A stretch of 64,000 nucleotides of DNA from CAWALV01 sp963782965 (GTDB lineage: Bacteria > Actinomycetota > Actinomycetes > Acidothermales > Acidothermaceae), in the NCBI GenBank assembly GCA_963782965.1, contig CAWALV010000006.1, positions 186,001 through 250,000 on the forward strand. The letters run 5' to 3'. Position 1 is the stretch's first letter. Each line of letters begins with the position of its first letter. The notes under the pieces are model-generated. The model was not told where the DNA came from. It saw nothing but the letters and a program-made list of their open reading frames with translations, and did no database searches. This document shows positions 1-7,796 of the stretch, one piece after another. Made by a program: the position numbers and the translations under genes.

Positions 1-1
1 T

Positions 2-448
2 CGCGGGGTGCGGCTGCCGCTGTCGAAGGCGTTGAGTGGCCATGTCGATCGGGTCTTCGTCGACCGGGTCGCGGGCACCGTCGAGATCCCGTTCTCCGAC
101 ATCGCCGCGGCCGCGCCGGTCGCCGGTCTGTCGATCGGTCCGGTGGCCGGCCGATCTGACGCGTTGGCACTCGGGGAGTCGGTCGACATCGCGGGTGCGC
201 CGGCCGAGTTCGAAGCCGTGGCGAAGGTCGCGCTTGCAGCCGGGCGGCTCGCCGTCACGCCCGAAACCGTGAGAGGACCGGACGGCGAGGCGGCGTCGGG
301 GTCGGTCCTTGCCGCAGTCCGGGCCAACGCCTCGTTCACCGTCCGGGTTCCGGCGCTGCCGGGCGGTGTCAGCTTGAGTGGCGTCAGCGTCGACGGCGCC
401 GGGGTCGTCGTCACGGTCAGTGGCACTCGGGTCGACCTGCAGCCCTGA
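2..448 (+). CDS. DUF2993 (LmeA-like) protein, C-terminal part
   Basis: The frame is open from the window edge, so the N-terminus lies outside; a GTG at 8 is unlikely to be the true start. The visible ~148 residues show the alternating hydrophobic beta pattern and the phrase VDGAGVVVTVSGTRVDL near the end, which is typical of the C-terminal half of DUF2993/LmeA family proteins. Members are secreted or membrane-anchored and thought to bind phospholipid in the envelope. No catalytic motif is visible. A ~120-bp gap separates it from the transhydrogenase operon, so it is probably not part of that operon. The family call rests on pattern only. Confidence 0.6.
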   Translation, partial: RGVRLPLSKALSGHVDRVFVDRVAGTVEIPFSDIAAAAPVAGLSIGPVAGRSDALALGESVDIAGAPAEFEAVAKVALAAGRLAVTPETVRGPDGEAASGSVLAAVRANASFTVRVPALPGGVSLSGVSVDGAGVVVTVSGTRVDLQP

Positions 449-572
449 CACCTCTGTGCCGGCCGCGCCGCTCCGGATGCTGTGACTCAGCAGACACGCC
501 GCCTTGCTCCGGAAACGCCCCGCCGTCGGCGCCCGTGCTCTAGGTTTCGACGGTGAGACGACACACTTGTCG

Positions 573-1682
573 ATGGGTGGTGCCGCGGTGAGGGTCGTGA
601 TCCCTCGGGAGACGGTCGAGTACGAACGCCGTGTCGCTTGCGTCCCGGACGCGGTCAGCAAGCTGATCGCCGCCGGCTTGACCGTCACCGTCGAGCGAGG
701 CGCCGGTACCGCCGCCGGCTATCCGGACTCCGTTTATGCGGGCGCAGGGGCAGAGCTGGCCGATCGGCAGGCCCTCGCCGGCGCCGACGTCGTCCTCGCG
801 GTGCAGCCGTTGCCGCTCGCCGACGCCCGAACGCTCGCCGCCGGCTCGATCGTATTGAGCTTCCTGCAACCTGCGGCGTCGGAAGAACTGGTCCAAGTGC
901 TGGCGGAGCGCAAGGCCAGCGCACTCTCCCTCGACCGGCTGCCGCGTATCTCTCGCGCGCAGAGCATGGACGCGCTGTCGTCGCAGTCGCTCGTCACGGG
1001 ATACCGCGCGGCACTGATCGCGGCGGAGAAGCTGCCCCGGTTCTTCCCGTTGCTGATGACCGCCGCCGGTACGGTCCCACCGGCGAAGGTCCTCGTTCTC
1101 GGTGCCGGGGTTGCGGGGCTCCAGGCAATCGCCACGGCCCGCCGCCTCGGCGCCGATGTCTCGGCCTACGACGTACGGGCCGCGGCCGCGGAGGAAGTGA
1201 AGAGTCTCGGCGCGAAGTTCGTCACCCTCGAACTCGAGACACTCGAGGGGGCTGGCGGTTACGCCCGCGAGATGACCGAGGAACGCGCCGCGCGGCAGCG
1301 GGAGTTGTTGACGCCGCACCTCGCGGCGTCCGATGCCGTCATCACGACGGCGGCGGTACCCGGGCGCCGGGCGCCTCTGCTCGTCGACGAAGCGATGGTC
1401 TCTGCGATGCGGCCCGGCACGGTCATCATCGACATCGCGGCCGAATCCGGTGGCAACGTCGCGGGATCGAAGCCGGGTGAAGAGGTCATGCACAACGGCG
1501 TGCTCATCTGGGGCGGCCGGAACATGCCGAGCGGCATGCCCTACGACGCCAGCCGCCTCTACGCCCGCAACCTGGTGAACCTCATGCTGCTCATGACCAA
1601 GGACGGCGAGGTCACCCTCGACCTCGACGACGAGATCGTGGCCGGGTGTCTCGTCGTCCACGCCGGCGAAGTTCGCTCATGA
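573..1682 (+). CDS. pntAA: NAD(P) transhydrogenase subunit alpha 1
   Basis: This is the NAD(H)-binding, membrane-peripheral subunit of proton-translocating transhydrogenase, which passes hydride between NADH and NADP+ at the cost of the proton gradient. The protein begins RVVIPRETVEYERRVACVPD, matching the family N-terminus, and carries the dinucleotide-binding loop VLGAGVAGLQAIATARRLGA near residue 175. I chose ATG 573 because residues before it (from a possible TTG at 504) do not resemble the family; GTG 588 is also possible. At about 369 residues it is the short PntAA of the three-subunit type, without membrane helices. pntAB follows after 25 bp and pntB overlaps pntAB, so the three form one operon. 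Confidence 0.93.
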   Translation: MGGAAVRVVIPRETVEYERRVACVPDAVSKLIAAGLTVTVERGAGTAAGYPDSVYAGAGAELADRQALAGADVVLAVQPLPLADARTLAAGSIVLSFLQPAASEELVQVLAERKASALSLDRLPRISRAQSMDALSSQSLVTGYRAALIAAEKLPRFFPLLMTAAGTVPPAKVLVLGAGVAGLQAIATARRLGADVSAYDVRAAAAEEVKSLGAKFVTLELETLEGAGGYAREMTEERAARQRELLTPHLAASDAVITTAAVPGRRAPLLVDEAMVSAMRPGTVIIDIAAESGGNVAGSKPGEEVMHNGVLIWGGRNMPSGMPYDASRLYARNLVNLMLLMTKDGEVTLDLDDEIVAGCLVVHAGEVRS

Positions 1683-1707
1683 CCACCCCAGCGCTGGAGG
1701 CGCGGCA

Positions 1708-2049
1708 ATGACGAACGTCGAGTTGCTGACTGTCTTCATGCTGTCGGTGTTCGTCGGCTTCGAGGTCATCGCGAAGGTCTCGACGATCCTGCACACGCCG
1801 CTGATGTCGGGTGCGAACGCGATCCACGGCGTGATCCTGGTCGGCGCGATCCTGATCACCGGCGAGGCGTCGGGCACCGCCCAGCTGGCGCTCGGGCTCG
1901 CGGCGGTGGTCCTCGCGACCGCGAACATGGTCGGCGGGTTCGTCGTCACCGACCGCATGCTCGAGATGTTCAAGGGCCGCGGCAAACCGGCCAAGCCGAC
2001 GCCGCCCGCCGCCGAAGCGGGCGCCAAGCAGGAAAGCGTCGCGCCATGA
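1708..2049 (+). CDS. pntAB: NAD(P) transhydrogenase subunit alpha 2, membrane part
   Basis: This small integral membrane subunit (113 residues) corresponds to the C-terminal membrane domain of fused PntA. Three hydrophobic helices are visible (about residues 4-22, 33-52 and 57-77). The segment SGANAIHGVILVGAIL is characteristic of the family. The tail after residue 85 is Lys/Pro/Ala-rich and probably cytoplasmic. A GGAGG ribosome site lies just upstream of the ATG. The stop overlaps the pntB start by 4 bp (ATGA), indicating translational coupling and equal production of the membrane subunits. Confidence 0.93.
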   Translation: MTNVELLTVFMLSVFVGFEVIAKVSTILHTPLMSGANAIHGVILVGAILITGEASGTAQLALGLAAVVLATANMVGGFVVTDRMLEMFKGRGKPAKPTPPAAEAGAKQESVAP

Positions 2050-3440
2050 GCGCGAGCACGGGCATCGAGCTGACGTACTTCGCCACCTCGCTTTGTTTCA
2101 TCCTCGCGCTGAAGGGCCTCTCCTCTCCGAAAGGCGCGCGTTACGGAAACCTGATCGGCGCCTTCGGGGCGGTATTGGTGGTCGTCGTCACGTTGACCTC
2201 CAACGGTCTCGGTACGACGTTGCACCACCGCTGGGCGATCATCGGCGCGATCGTCGTAGGCAGCGTCATCGCCGTGCCGGCCGCTCGCATGGTGAAGATG
2301 ACCGCCATCCCGCAGATGGTCGCGGCCTTCAACGGCGTCGGCGGCGGTGCCGCGGCCCTGGTCTCGATCGACGAGTACGTCAAGCAGCACAACGTCGATC
2401 CTGCCGGGACAGCCACCGCCGTCATGTTCAGCGTCATCGTGGGCGCGGTGAGCTTCACCGGCTCGGCGATCACGTTCGCAAAGCTGCAGGAAATGATGAC
2501 CGGCCGGCCGATCCTGGTGCCTGGTGCGCAGATCGTCACGCCGCTCGTCACGTTCGGCGCCATCGGCGTCGGTGCCGCGGCGGTTCCGACCAAGAGCGTC
2601 ACCCTCGCCGTCATCTGCGCCGTCCTGGCGCTGGCCCTCGGCGTCCTGTTCGTACTGCCGGTCGGTGGCGCCGACGTGCCGGTCGTCATCTCGCTGCTGA
2701 ACGCGTTCACCGGGCTCGCCGTGGCGGCGTCGGGCTACGTGCTGCACAACACCCTGCTCATCATCGCCGGCACGCTCGTCGGTGCCTCCGGCACGTTGCT
2801 CACCCAGCTCATGGCCAGCGCGATGGGCCGACCGCTCACCGGCATCCTGTTCGGTGCCTTCGCCGGGCCGTCGACCGCCGGCTCCACGGCCGAGATCGCG
2901 AGCGACCGGGCCGTGCGATCGGCCGGCGCCGAGGACGTCGCGATCCTGCTCGCCTATGCCCGCAAAGTGGCGATCGTGCCCGGCTACGGGTTGGCGGTCG
3001 CCCAGGCTCAGCACACGATCCGCGAGCTGGTCGACCTGCTCGAATCCCGGGGCGTCGAGGTCTACTACGGCATCCACCCGGTTGCCGGGCGGATGCCCGG
3101 TCACATGAACGTGCTGCTCGCCGAGGCCAACGTGCCCTACGAGCAGCTCAAGGAAATGGACGACGCGAACGCCGAGATGGCCTCGACCGATGTGGCCGTC
3201 GTGGTGGGCGCGAACGACGTCGTGAACCCGGCGGCCCGCGACTCGCCGGGCAGCCCCATCTACGGCATGCCGATCCTGAACGTCGACGAGGCGACCAACG
3301 TCGTCTTCATGAAGCGCTCGCTGCGGCCCGGATTCGCCGGCATCGACAACGCGCTGCTCTACCACCCGAAGACCACGCTGTTCTTCGGCGACGCGAAGGA
3401 GTCGCTGAGCAAGCTCCTCGCCGCGGTCAAGAATCTCTAA
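2046..3440 (+). CDS. pntB: NAD(P) transhydrogenase subunit beta
   Basis: PntB (464 residues) supplies most of the proton channel and the NADP(H)-binding domain III. About nine hydrophobic helices fill residues 5-270, including FNGVGGGAAALVS, a conserved loop. Domain III follows with the NADP-binding motif VPGYGLAVAQAQH (near residue 320), then IHPVAGRMPGHMNVLLAEA and VVGANDVVNPAA, all diagnostic. Length matches the family. It is the last gene of the pnt operon; the next gene starts 36 bp later with its own GTG. No clear terminator hairpin follows. Confidence 0.96.
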   Translation: MSASTGIELTYFATSLCFILALKGLSSPKGARYGNLIGAFGAVLVVVVTLTSNGLGTTLHHRWAIIGAIVVGSVIAVPAARMVKMTAIPQMVAAFNGVGGGAAALVSIDEYVKQHNVDPAGTATAVMFSVIVGAVSFTGSAITFAKLQEMMTGRPILVPGAQIVTPLVTFGAIGVGAAAVPTKSVTLAVICAVLALALGVLFVLPVGGADVPVVISLLNAFTGLAVAASGYVLHNTLLIIAGTLVGASGTLLTQLMASAMGRPLTGILFGAFAGPSTAGSTAEIASDRAVRSAGAEDVAILLAYARKVAIVPGYGLAVAQAQHTIRELVDLLESRGVEVYYGIHPVAGRMPGHMNVLLAEANVPYEQLKEMDDANAEMASTDVAVVVGANDVVNPAARDSPGSPIYGMPILNVDEATNVVFMKRSLRPGFAGIDNALLYHPKTTLFFGDAKESLSKLLAAVKNL

Positions 3441-3476
3441 CGCGCGTAGTGGGGCGCAGTAGGCGAGACTGCTGAG

Positions 3477-4736
3477 GTGCCTTCCGTCGGTGCTGCCCTG
3501 CGAGCGCTCCTGCGGCGGTGGCGCGGTTCGCGGTGGCAGGCTGCCGTCGCCGCAGTGGCAGCGTTGGTGATCGTCGGTGGCGGGATCGCCGGCACGGTCG
3601 CGCTGACCGCGCACGACTCCGCGCCGGCCGGTGATGCCGCCCGACCTCCGGGACCGACTGTCGACTCGGCTTCCTCACCGGGCGCCCGGTCGATGTCGCC
3701 CTCGGCAGCCTCGTCGAACGACTCCGCAACGCCGGGGGTGGCGATCACTTCTCCCGCGGGTTCCGCCGCGGGCTCCGCCTCCGGTGGCGTCTCGGGTTCC
3801 GCGTCGGGGCCGGCGGCGACGCATCCGTCGTCCCGACCGTCGTCGCCGCCCCCAGCGGCGGCCGGGGCCACGAGGAGTGCCGCGCCGCCGGCGGCGAGCC
3901 GGCCGGCCGCGACCCCGCCGGCCGCCGGCGGTTCCACTGCGTACCCGGCCCCGGCGGGTGGCCGACCTGGGTTGACGAACACGGGCGTGCCCGCGGGCAC
4001 GCACCTGCGCGTCGTCAGCGGAACGGTGACCGTGACGAAGCCGGGGACGCTGCTCGACTCGTTGGACATCAAGGGAGCGCTGGTCATCGCGGCCGACAAC
4101 GTGACCGTCACCCGCTGCCTGATCGAAGGCGCGGCCGGCACCGACTCCGTCATCGTCCGGTCGGCGCACGGCACGCTTCTCCAAGACGACGAGGTCGGCG
4201 TTGCGGTGCCGGCGCCGACCGTCGACGCGATGAGCGTGGCTAACGCGACACTGGTCAGGCTGAACATTCACGACGGGGTCGACGGCATCAAGCTGGGCGC
4301 GAACTCTGTCGTGAAGGCGAGTTGGATTCACAGCCTGCGCCACTTCGCGTCCGACCCGTCGCAGGGCGGTCGCCCCACCCACAACGACGCCATCCAGATT
4401 CTCGGCGGCTCTCACATACGCGTGCTCGGCAACTACCTGTTCGGGAGTCGTAGCGACAACTCTGCGCTGCAGGTCACCCAGGACGGCGCGCTGGTCTCAG
4501 ACCTCGTGGTCTCCGGCAATTGGGCCGACGGCGGCGGTTGCACCTTCAACTTCTCCAGTCACGGCCCGGCCGGCCAGACGTTGTCGATGAACGTGACCGC
4601 GACATCGAACCGGTTCGGGCACAACACTCTCTTCGCCAGCTGCCCGATCGTCACCGACCTGAGCACGACGCTGGTGCAAAGCGGTAACGTCTACGACGAC
4701 ACCGGCAAACCGATCGCGGTCCAGCGCCACAACTGA
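3477..4736 (+). CDS. Membrane-anchored right-handed beta-helix protein
   Basis: The 419-residue product has a basic N-terminus followed by one hydrophobic segment (about residues 20-45, VAALVIVGGGIAGTVAL), giving a signal anchor. A ~110-residue Ser/Pro/Ala-rich linker comes next, and the C-terminal ~250 residues have short repeating strands such as VTVTRCLIEG, LVRLNIHDGVDGIKLG and IRVLGNYLFGSRSDNSALQV, the pattern of a parallel beta-helix (pectate-lyase-like fold). It probably faces the cell surface and may bind or cleave polysaccharide, but no catalytic residues can be named. It is convergent with upp, with 26 bp between the stops. The start is GTG. Confidence 0.72.
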   Translation: MPSVGAALRALLRRWRGSRWQAAVAAVAALVIVGGGIAGTVALTAHDSAPAGDAARPPGPTVDSASSPGARSMSPSAASSNDSATPGVAITSPAGSAAGSASGGVSGSASGPAATHPSSRPSSPPPAAAGATRSAAPPAASRPAATPPAAGGSTAYPAPAGGRPGLTNTGVPAGTHLRVVSGTVTVTKPGTLLDSLDIKGALVIAADNVTVTRCLIEGAAGTDSVIVRSAHGTLLQDDEVGVAVPAPTVDAMSVANATLVRLNIHDGVDGIKLGANSVVKASWIHSLRHFASDPSQGGRPTHNDAIQILGGSHIRVLGNYLFGSRSDNSALQVTQDGALVSDLVVSGNWADGGGCTFNFSSHGPAGQTLSMNVTATSNRFGHNTLFASCPIVTDLSTTLVQSGNVYDDTGKPIAVQRHN

Positions 4737-4762
4737 GCGGCCGCAGGCGCGGGCGGGCAGCC

Positions 4763-5410
4763 TCAGCCGGCGCCGAGGCTGCCGTACAGGCGGTCCCCGG
4801 CGTCGCCGAGCCCCGGCACGATGTAGCCGCGGTGGTCCAAACACTCGTCGACCGCGCCCGTGACGACGGCGATCGGGACACCGCTTCCCGCGAAAGTGGC
4901 TTCCAGGTGCGCGAGCCCTTCGGGTGCCGCCAGCAGGCAGATCGCCGTCACTTGGGCCGCGCCGCGTTCGACCAGGAGCGAGAGAACGGCGGCCAGCGTC
5001 CCGCCGGTGGCCAGCATCGGGTCGAGCACGTAGACCTGCCGGTCGGCGAGTGAGTCCGGCAGCCGGGTCGCGTAGGTCGTGGCGACGAGGGTCTCCTCGT
5101 CGCGGACGAGCCCGAGGAACCCGACCTCTGCCGTGGGCAGTAGCCGGCACATCCCGTCGAGCATGCCGAGGCCGGCGCGCATGACCGGGACGACGAGAGG
5201 CCGCGGCCGGGTGATCCGCACGCCCCGCGCATGCGCTACGGGCGTCACGACGTCGACCTCGGTGACCCGCACGTCGCGGGTCGCCTCGTACGCCAGCAGC
5301 GTCACGAGCTCGTCGGTCAGCTGGCGAAACGTCGGTGAGTCGGTGCGTTGATCGCGCAGGGCGGTCAGCTTGTGTGCCACCAGGGGGTGGTCGACCACGA
5401 GGGTACGCAT
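4763..5410 (-). CDS. upp: Uracil phosphoribosyltransferase
   Basis: Upp salvages uracil: uracil plus PRPP gives UMP and pyrophosphate in the cytosol. The 215-residue product starts MRTLVVDHPLVAHKLTALRD, the usual N-terminus, and contains the PRPP-binding loop VYVLDPMLATGGTLAAVL (near residues 125-142) and the uracil-binding C-terminus YIVPGLGDAGDRLYG. The frame stays open further upstream to 5602, but that sequence is unlike the family, so I chose ATG at 5410. It is divergent from the TadA-associated gene pair, with about 190 bp between the starts. Confidence 0.96.
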   Translation of the reverse strand: MRTLVVDHPLVAHKLTALRDQRTDSPTFRQLTDELVTLLAYEATRDVRVTEVDVVTPVAHARGVRITRPRPLVVPVMRAGLGMLDGMCRLLPTAEVGFLGLVRDEETLVATTYATRLPDSLADRQVYVLDPMLATGGTLAAVLSLLVERGAAQVTAICLLAAPEGLAHLEATFAGSGVPIAVVTGAVDECLDHRGYIVPGLGDAGDRLYGSLGAG

Positions 5411-5602
5411 AGCGGTCACGCTAGCGCCCGAGCCTCGCTCGTTCACGCGAGCCGTTCGAGATGCCGGCCACCACTCGGCATCCCGTATCGACTGGCCGCG
5501 CTTGGCGTGCCACGATGCGGCAAGGGAAACCGAGGGAATGAGTGGCAGTAGCGTGGCTACTGCCGTCCGAGCGGTTTCCGGCGTCGCTTCGGAGGAGGAC
5601 AC

Positions 5603-6133
5603 ATGTCAACCGATCGCAGGCCCGGCGGTAATCCCGACCCGGACTACGACGGTGACGCCGGTCGTGACTTCGCGGTGGTGTGTTACCGCGAGGAGGGCCA
5701 GTGGGAGATCGGCCTGCTGCCGGAGCGAGCGATGGTCAGCCTCGACACGTTCCTCGCTGCGGTTCGCCAGCAGCCCGGCGAGGGTGGCGCGATCGGCCTC
5801 GTCGACGTCGACGACGACTTCTTCGTGGTGGCCCGGGCGAGCGGGGACGGCGTCCGGCTGCTGCTCTCCGACGTCACCGCCGCCGAGGAATGGCCGATCG
5901 CCCGGCAGGTGCTGCACTGGCTCGGCCTCCCCGACCCGACCGACGACGACCTCGACAGCATCGAGCCGGTCGGCGATCTTGCGATCTTCGCCGATCTCGG
6001 CCTGTCGGAGATGGAATTGAGCCTCATGCTCTCCGATCTCGACGCCTACGCGGATGAGATGTTGTTCGGAATCGCTAGGCGGCTCGGTTTCGGGGAACAG
6101 CTGGAACGGCTCGTCGACGCCGGCGTCCACTGA
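5603..6133 (+). CDS. tRNA adenosine deaminase-associated protein, copy 1
   Basis: This acidic 176-residue protein belongs to the actinobacterial family named only for its constant position beside tadA; its function is unknown. Recognisable parts are FAVVCYREEGQWEIGLLPE near residues 24-42 and the C-terminal LSLMLSDLDAYADEMLFGIARRLGFG. A strong GGAGGAGGA ribosome site precedes the ATG. A second paralog follows 35 bp later and tadA after that, so the three are probably one transcript. Finding two copies in tandem is notable. Low-complexity acidic stretches (DVDDDF, PTDDDLDSIEP) suggest a soluble cytoplasmic protein. Confidence 0.8.
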   Translation: MSTDRRPGGNPDPDYDGDAGRDFAVVCYREEGQWEIGLLPERAMVSLDTFLAAVRQQPGEGGAIGLVDVDDDFFVVARASGDGVRLLLSDVTAAEEWPIARQVLHWLGLPDPTDDDLDSIEPVGDLAIFADLGLSEMELSLMLSDLDAYADEMLFGIARRLGFGEQLERLVDAGVH

Positions 6134-6168
6134 TCTGACCTGCCACACCCGACTCCAGGGGAGAGCGC

Positions 6169-6687
6169 GTGTCCAACTTCGCAGCCCTTGTCGCCCGCAC
6201 CGACGGCTCGTGGCGTGGGGCCGAGGTCGACCTCGGTGAGGTCGAAGACATCGAGGACGTCGTCGAGCTGATGCGCGATGCCGGCAACGATGCCGACTCG
6301 GTCGTGATGTTCGTGGAGGAAAATGACGAGTGGTTCGCCGTCGTCCGGATCGACAAGACGGGTGAGCCTCGCGTCTTCATCTCCGATGCCCGGATGGTCG
6401 CTCTCAGCGAGCTGGCCGGGGTGCTGTTCGCCGATCTGGTCACCGACGAGGTGGCCGACGAGGGCGAGGCGATCGCCGAGGACGAGGACATCGAGGCCGA
6501 CGACGACCGGCCGATCGGCAAGGCCGCGGCGGAGCCCGGCGGCGCTACCGACATCCTCGCCGACTTCGGCATCTCCGGCGCCGAGCTGCTCGCCATGTGC
6601 GCGGAGGAGGGCCAGCTGCCCGCTGACGTCGTCAGCTCGATCTGCGAGCGGCTCGGCTGCGGCGACGCCATCGAGGTCTACCGCTGA
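6169..6687 (+). CDS. tRNA adenosine deaminase-associated protein, copy 2
   Basis: This second family member (172 residues, GTG start after GGGGAGAG) shares the layout of the first: an N-terminal sheet (FAALVARTDGSWRGAEVDLG), a central DEWFAVVRIDKTGEPRVFISD strand pair, a very acidic linker (about residues 95-125) and a helical C-terminus ending ERLGCGDAIEVYR. Sequence identity to copy 1 is low by eye, so the duplication is old. It sits between copy 1 and tadA. Function is unknown; an accessory role for the deaminase or a pair acting as a heterodimer is inference only. Confidence 0.75.
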   Translation: MSNFAALVARTDGSWRGAEVDLGEVEDIEDVVELMRDAGNDADSVVMFVEENDEWFAVVRIDKTGEPRVFISDARMVALSELAGVLFADLVTDEVADEGEAIAEDEDIEADDDRPIGKAAAEPGGATDILADFGISGAELLAMCAEEGQLPADVVSSICERLGCGDAIEVYR

Positions 6688-6737
6688 CGCCACAACCCCC
6701 CCAGCGCCCGCATTCCCTGGACGGCGACGAGCAGCTG

Positions 6738-7247
6738 ATGCGGCTCGCCTTGCAGGAGGCCCGGCTGACCGCGTCGTCCGGCTCGGCAGGCCCGGCAGGC
6801 CCGGCAGGCGCGGCGAGCACGGCCGGCCCGTCGCCCGGCTCGGCCGATGTGCCGGTCGGGGCGGTGGTCGTCGACGCGGGTGGCGCGGTCGTCGGCCGGG
6901 GGCACAACGCCCGCGAGGCGACCGGCGACCCGACCGCACATGCCGAGGTCGTCGCCCTCCGCGATGCCGCCGGCCGGTTGGGCAGTTGGCGGCTGACCGG
7001 ATGCACGCTCGTTGTCACGCTGGAGCCGTGCACGATGTGCGCGGGCGCGCTTGTGCTCGCGCGGATCGACCGGCTGATCTACGGTGCGGCCGATCCGAAG
7101 GCGGGGGCGGTCGGCTCGCTGTGGGACGTCGTGCGCGACCGGCGGCTGAACCACCGGCCGGAGGTCGAGGGCGGGGTTCTCGGTGCGGAGTGCGCTCAGC
7201 TGCTGCGGGACTTCTTCGAGGCGCACCGGGCGGGTCCGCTACGCTGA
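6738..7247 (+). CDS. tadA: tRNA-specific adenosine(34) deaminase
   Basis: TadA converts adenosine 34 to inosine in the anticodon of tRNA-Arg(ACG). The zinc site and catalytic Glu are seen as TAHAEVVAL, and the two other zinc ligands as EPCTMCAGALVLARI. The product is 169 residues, normal for the family, but residues about 14-33 between the first helix and VPVGAVVVD are a Gly/Pro/Ala/Ser-rich insert built from a short DNA repeat around 6781-6815; a similar loop is short in most homologs. ATG 6738 gives the expected first helix LALQEAR. tRNA-Ser(CGA) begins 6 bp after the stop. Confidence 0.93.
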   Translation: MRLALQEARLTASSGSAGPAGPAGAASTAGPSPGSADVPVGAVVVDAGGAVVGRGHNAREATGDPTAHAEVVALRDAAGRLGSWRLTGCTLVVTLEPCTMCAGALVLARIDRLIYGAADPKAGAVGSLWDVVRDRRLNHRPEVEGGVLGAECAQLLRDFFEAHRAGPLR

Positions 7248-7252
7248 ACGGC

Positions 7253-7339
7253 GGTGGAGTCGCCTAGTGGCCGATGGCGCACGCCTCGAAAGCGTGTGAG
7301 GGTGCAAGCTCTCCGTGGGTTCAAATCCCACCTCCACCG
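7253..7339 (+). tRNA. tRNA-Ser(CGA)
   Basis: The cloverleaf is complete: acceptor arms GGTGGAG and CTCCACC pair perfectly, the anticodon stem cacgc/gcgtg encloses loop ctCGAaa, a long variable arm marks it as class II, and the T-arm reads gtgggTTCAAATcccac with discriminator G at 7339. CCA is not encoded. The anticodon CGA reads serine codon UCG. Confidence 0.97.
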
Positions 7340-7450
7340 CCAGCGCCAGCCAAGCCAACCAACCGACCTGCCAGCCAGCGACCGCGGCGCGAGTTCAGAT
7401 ACCCGGGGGGCGACTGGTGGCCGGGCGCCTTGCCGCGGCTTGCAAGGCGT

Positions 7451-7777
7451 TCAGGAACCAGCACTTCGCGCGTCCCAGACGCAGTTGGTCCCGCACTGGC
7501 GACAGACGACGCCGGAATGTGGCTTCGGCTTGTGACGCTCGGGCTGGACGATCAGCCGGCCGATGATCGACAAGCGCCAGTACCTGCGCAGCCACGAGCT
7601 GCCGTAGTCGAAGTCGGTGCCGGCGCAGCAAGGGCAGCGCGCGGTGCCCTGTGCATCGCGGGCGACGGGCTGCCCCACCGGGGCGAAGCTTCCGACCTTG
7701 CTCCCCATGGCGTTCGGGTTGGCGTACTGGTCGCCGGGAGTCAGTCCCGGATATTGGGGCCTCTCGGACTGGGCCAC
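7451..7777 (-). CDS. Small zinc-ribbon protein, unknown function
   Basis: The 108-residue product begins AQSERPQYPGLTPGDQY and carries two cysteine pairs, CPCC (near residue 48) and CRQC plus a nearby Cys (CGTNC) close to the C-terminus, a plausible treble-clef or ribbon zinc site. The frame is open further upstream, but a near-perfect ribosome site GGAGAGGAG (7784-7792) lies 6 bp before GTG 7777, so I chose that start. It follows the large secreted protein gene by 19 bp on the same strand and may be the last gene of that transcript. I do not recognise the family. Confidence 0.55.
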   Translation of the reverse strand: MAQSERPQYPGLTPGDQYANPNAMGSKVGSFAPVGQPVARDAQGTARCPCCAGTDFDYGSSWLRRYWRLSIIGRLIVQPERHKPKPHSGVVCRQCGTNCVWDARSAGS

Positions 7778-7783
7778 GATGAA

Positions 7784-7792
7784 CTCCTCTCC
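7784..7792 (-). promoter_or_regulatory. Strong ribosome binding site deciding the start of the zinc-ribbon gene
   Basis: On the minus strand GGAGAGGAG precedes GTG 7777 with a 6-nt spacer. This argues against the longer open frame that would otherwise overlap the upstream gene. Confidence 0.7.
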
Positions 7793-7796
7793 GACA

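Noticed and set aside
504..572. TTG 504 as the start of pntAA
   Set aside because: The extra 23 residues do not resemble the family, and no ribosome site precedes it.
1677..3614. A 645-codon minus-strand frame across pntAB and pntB
   Set aside because: Sequence is low complexity (Arg/Asp/His/Gly) and opposes a diagnostic transhydrogenase operon.
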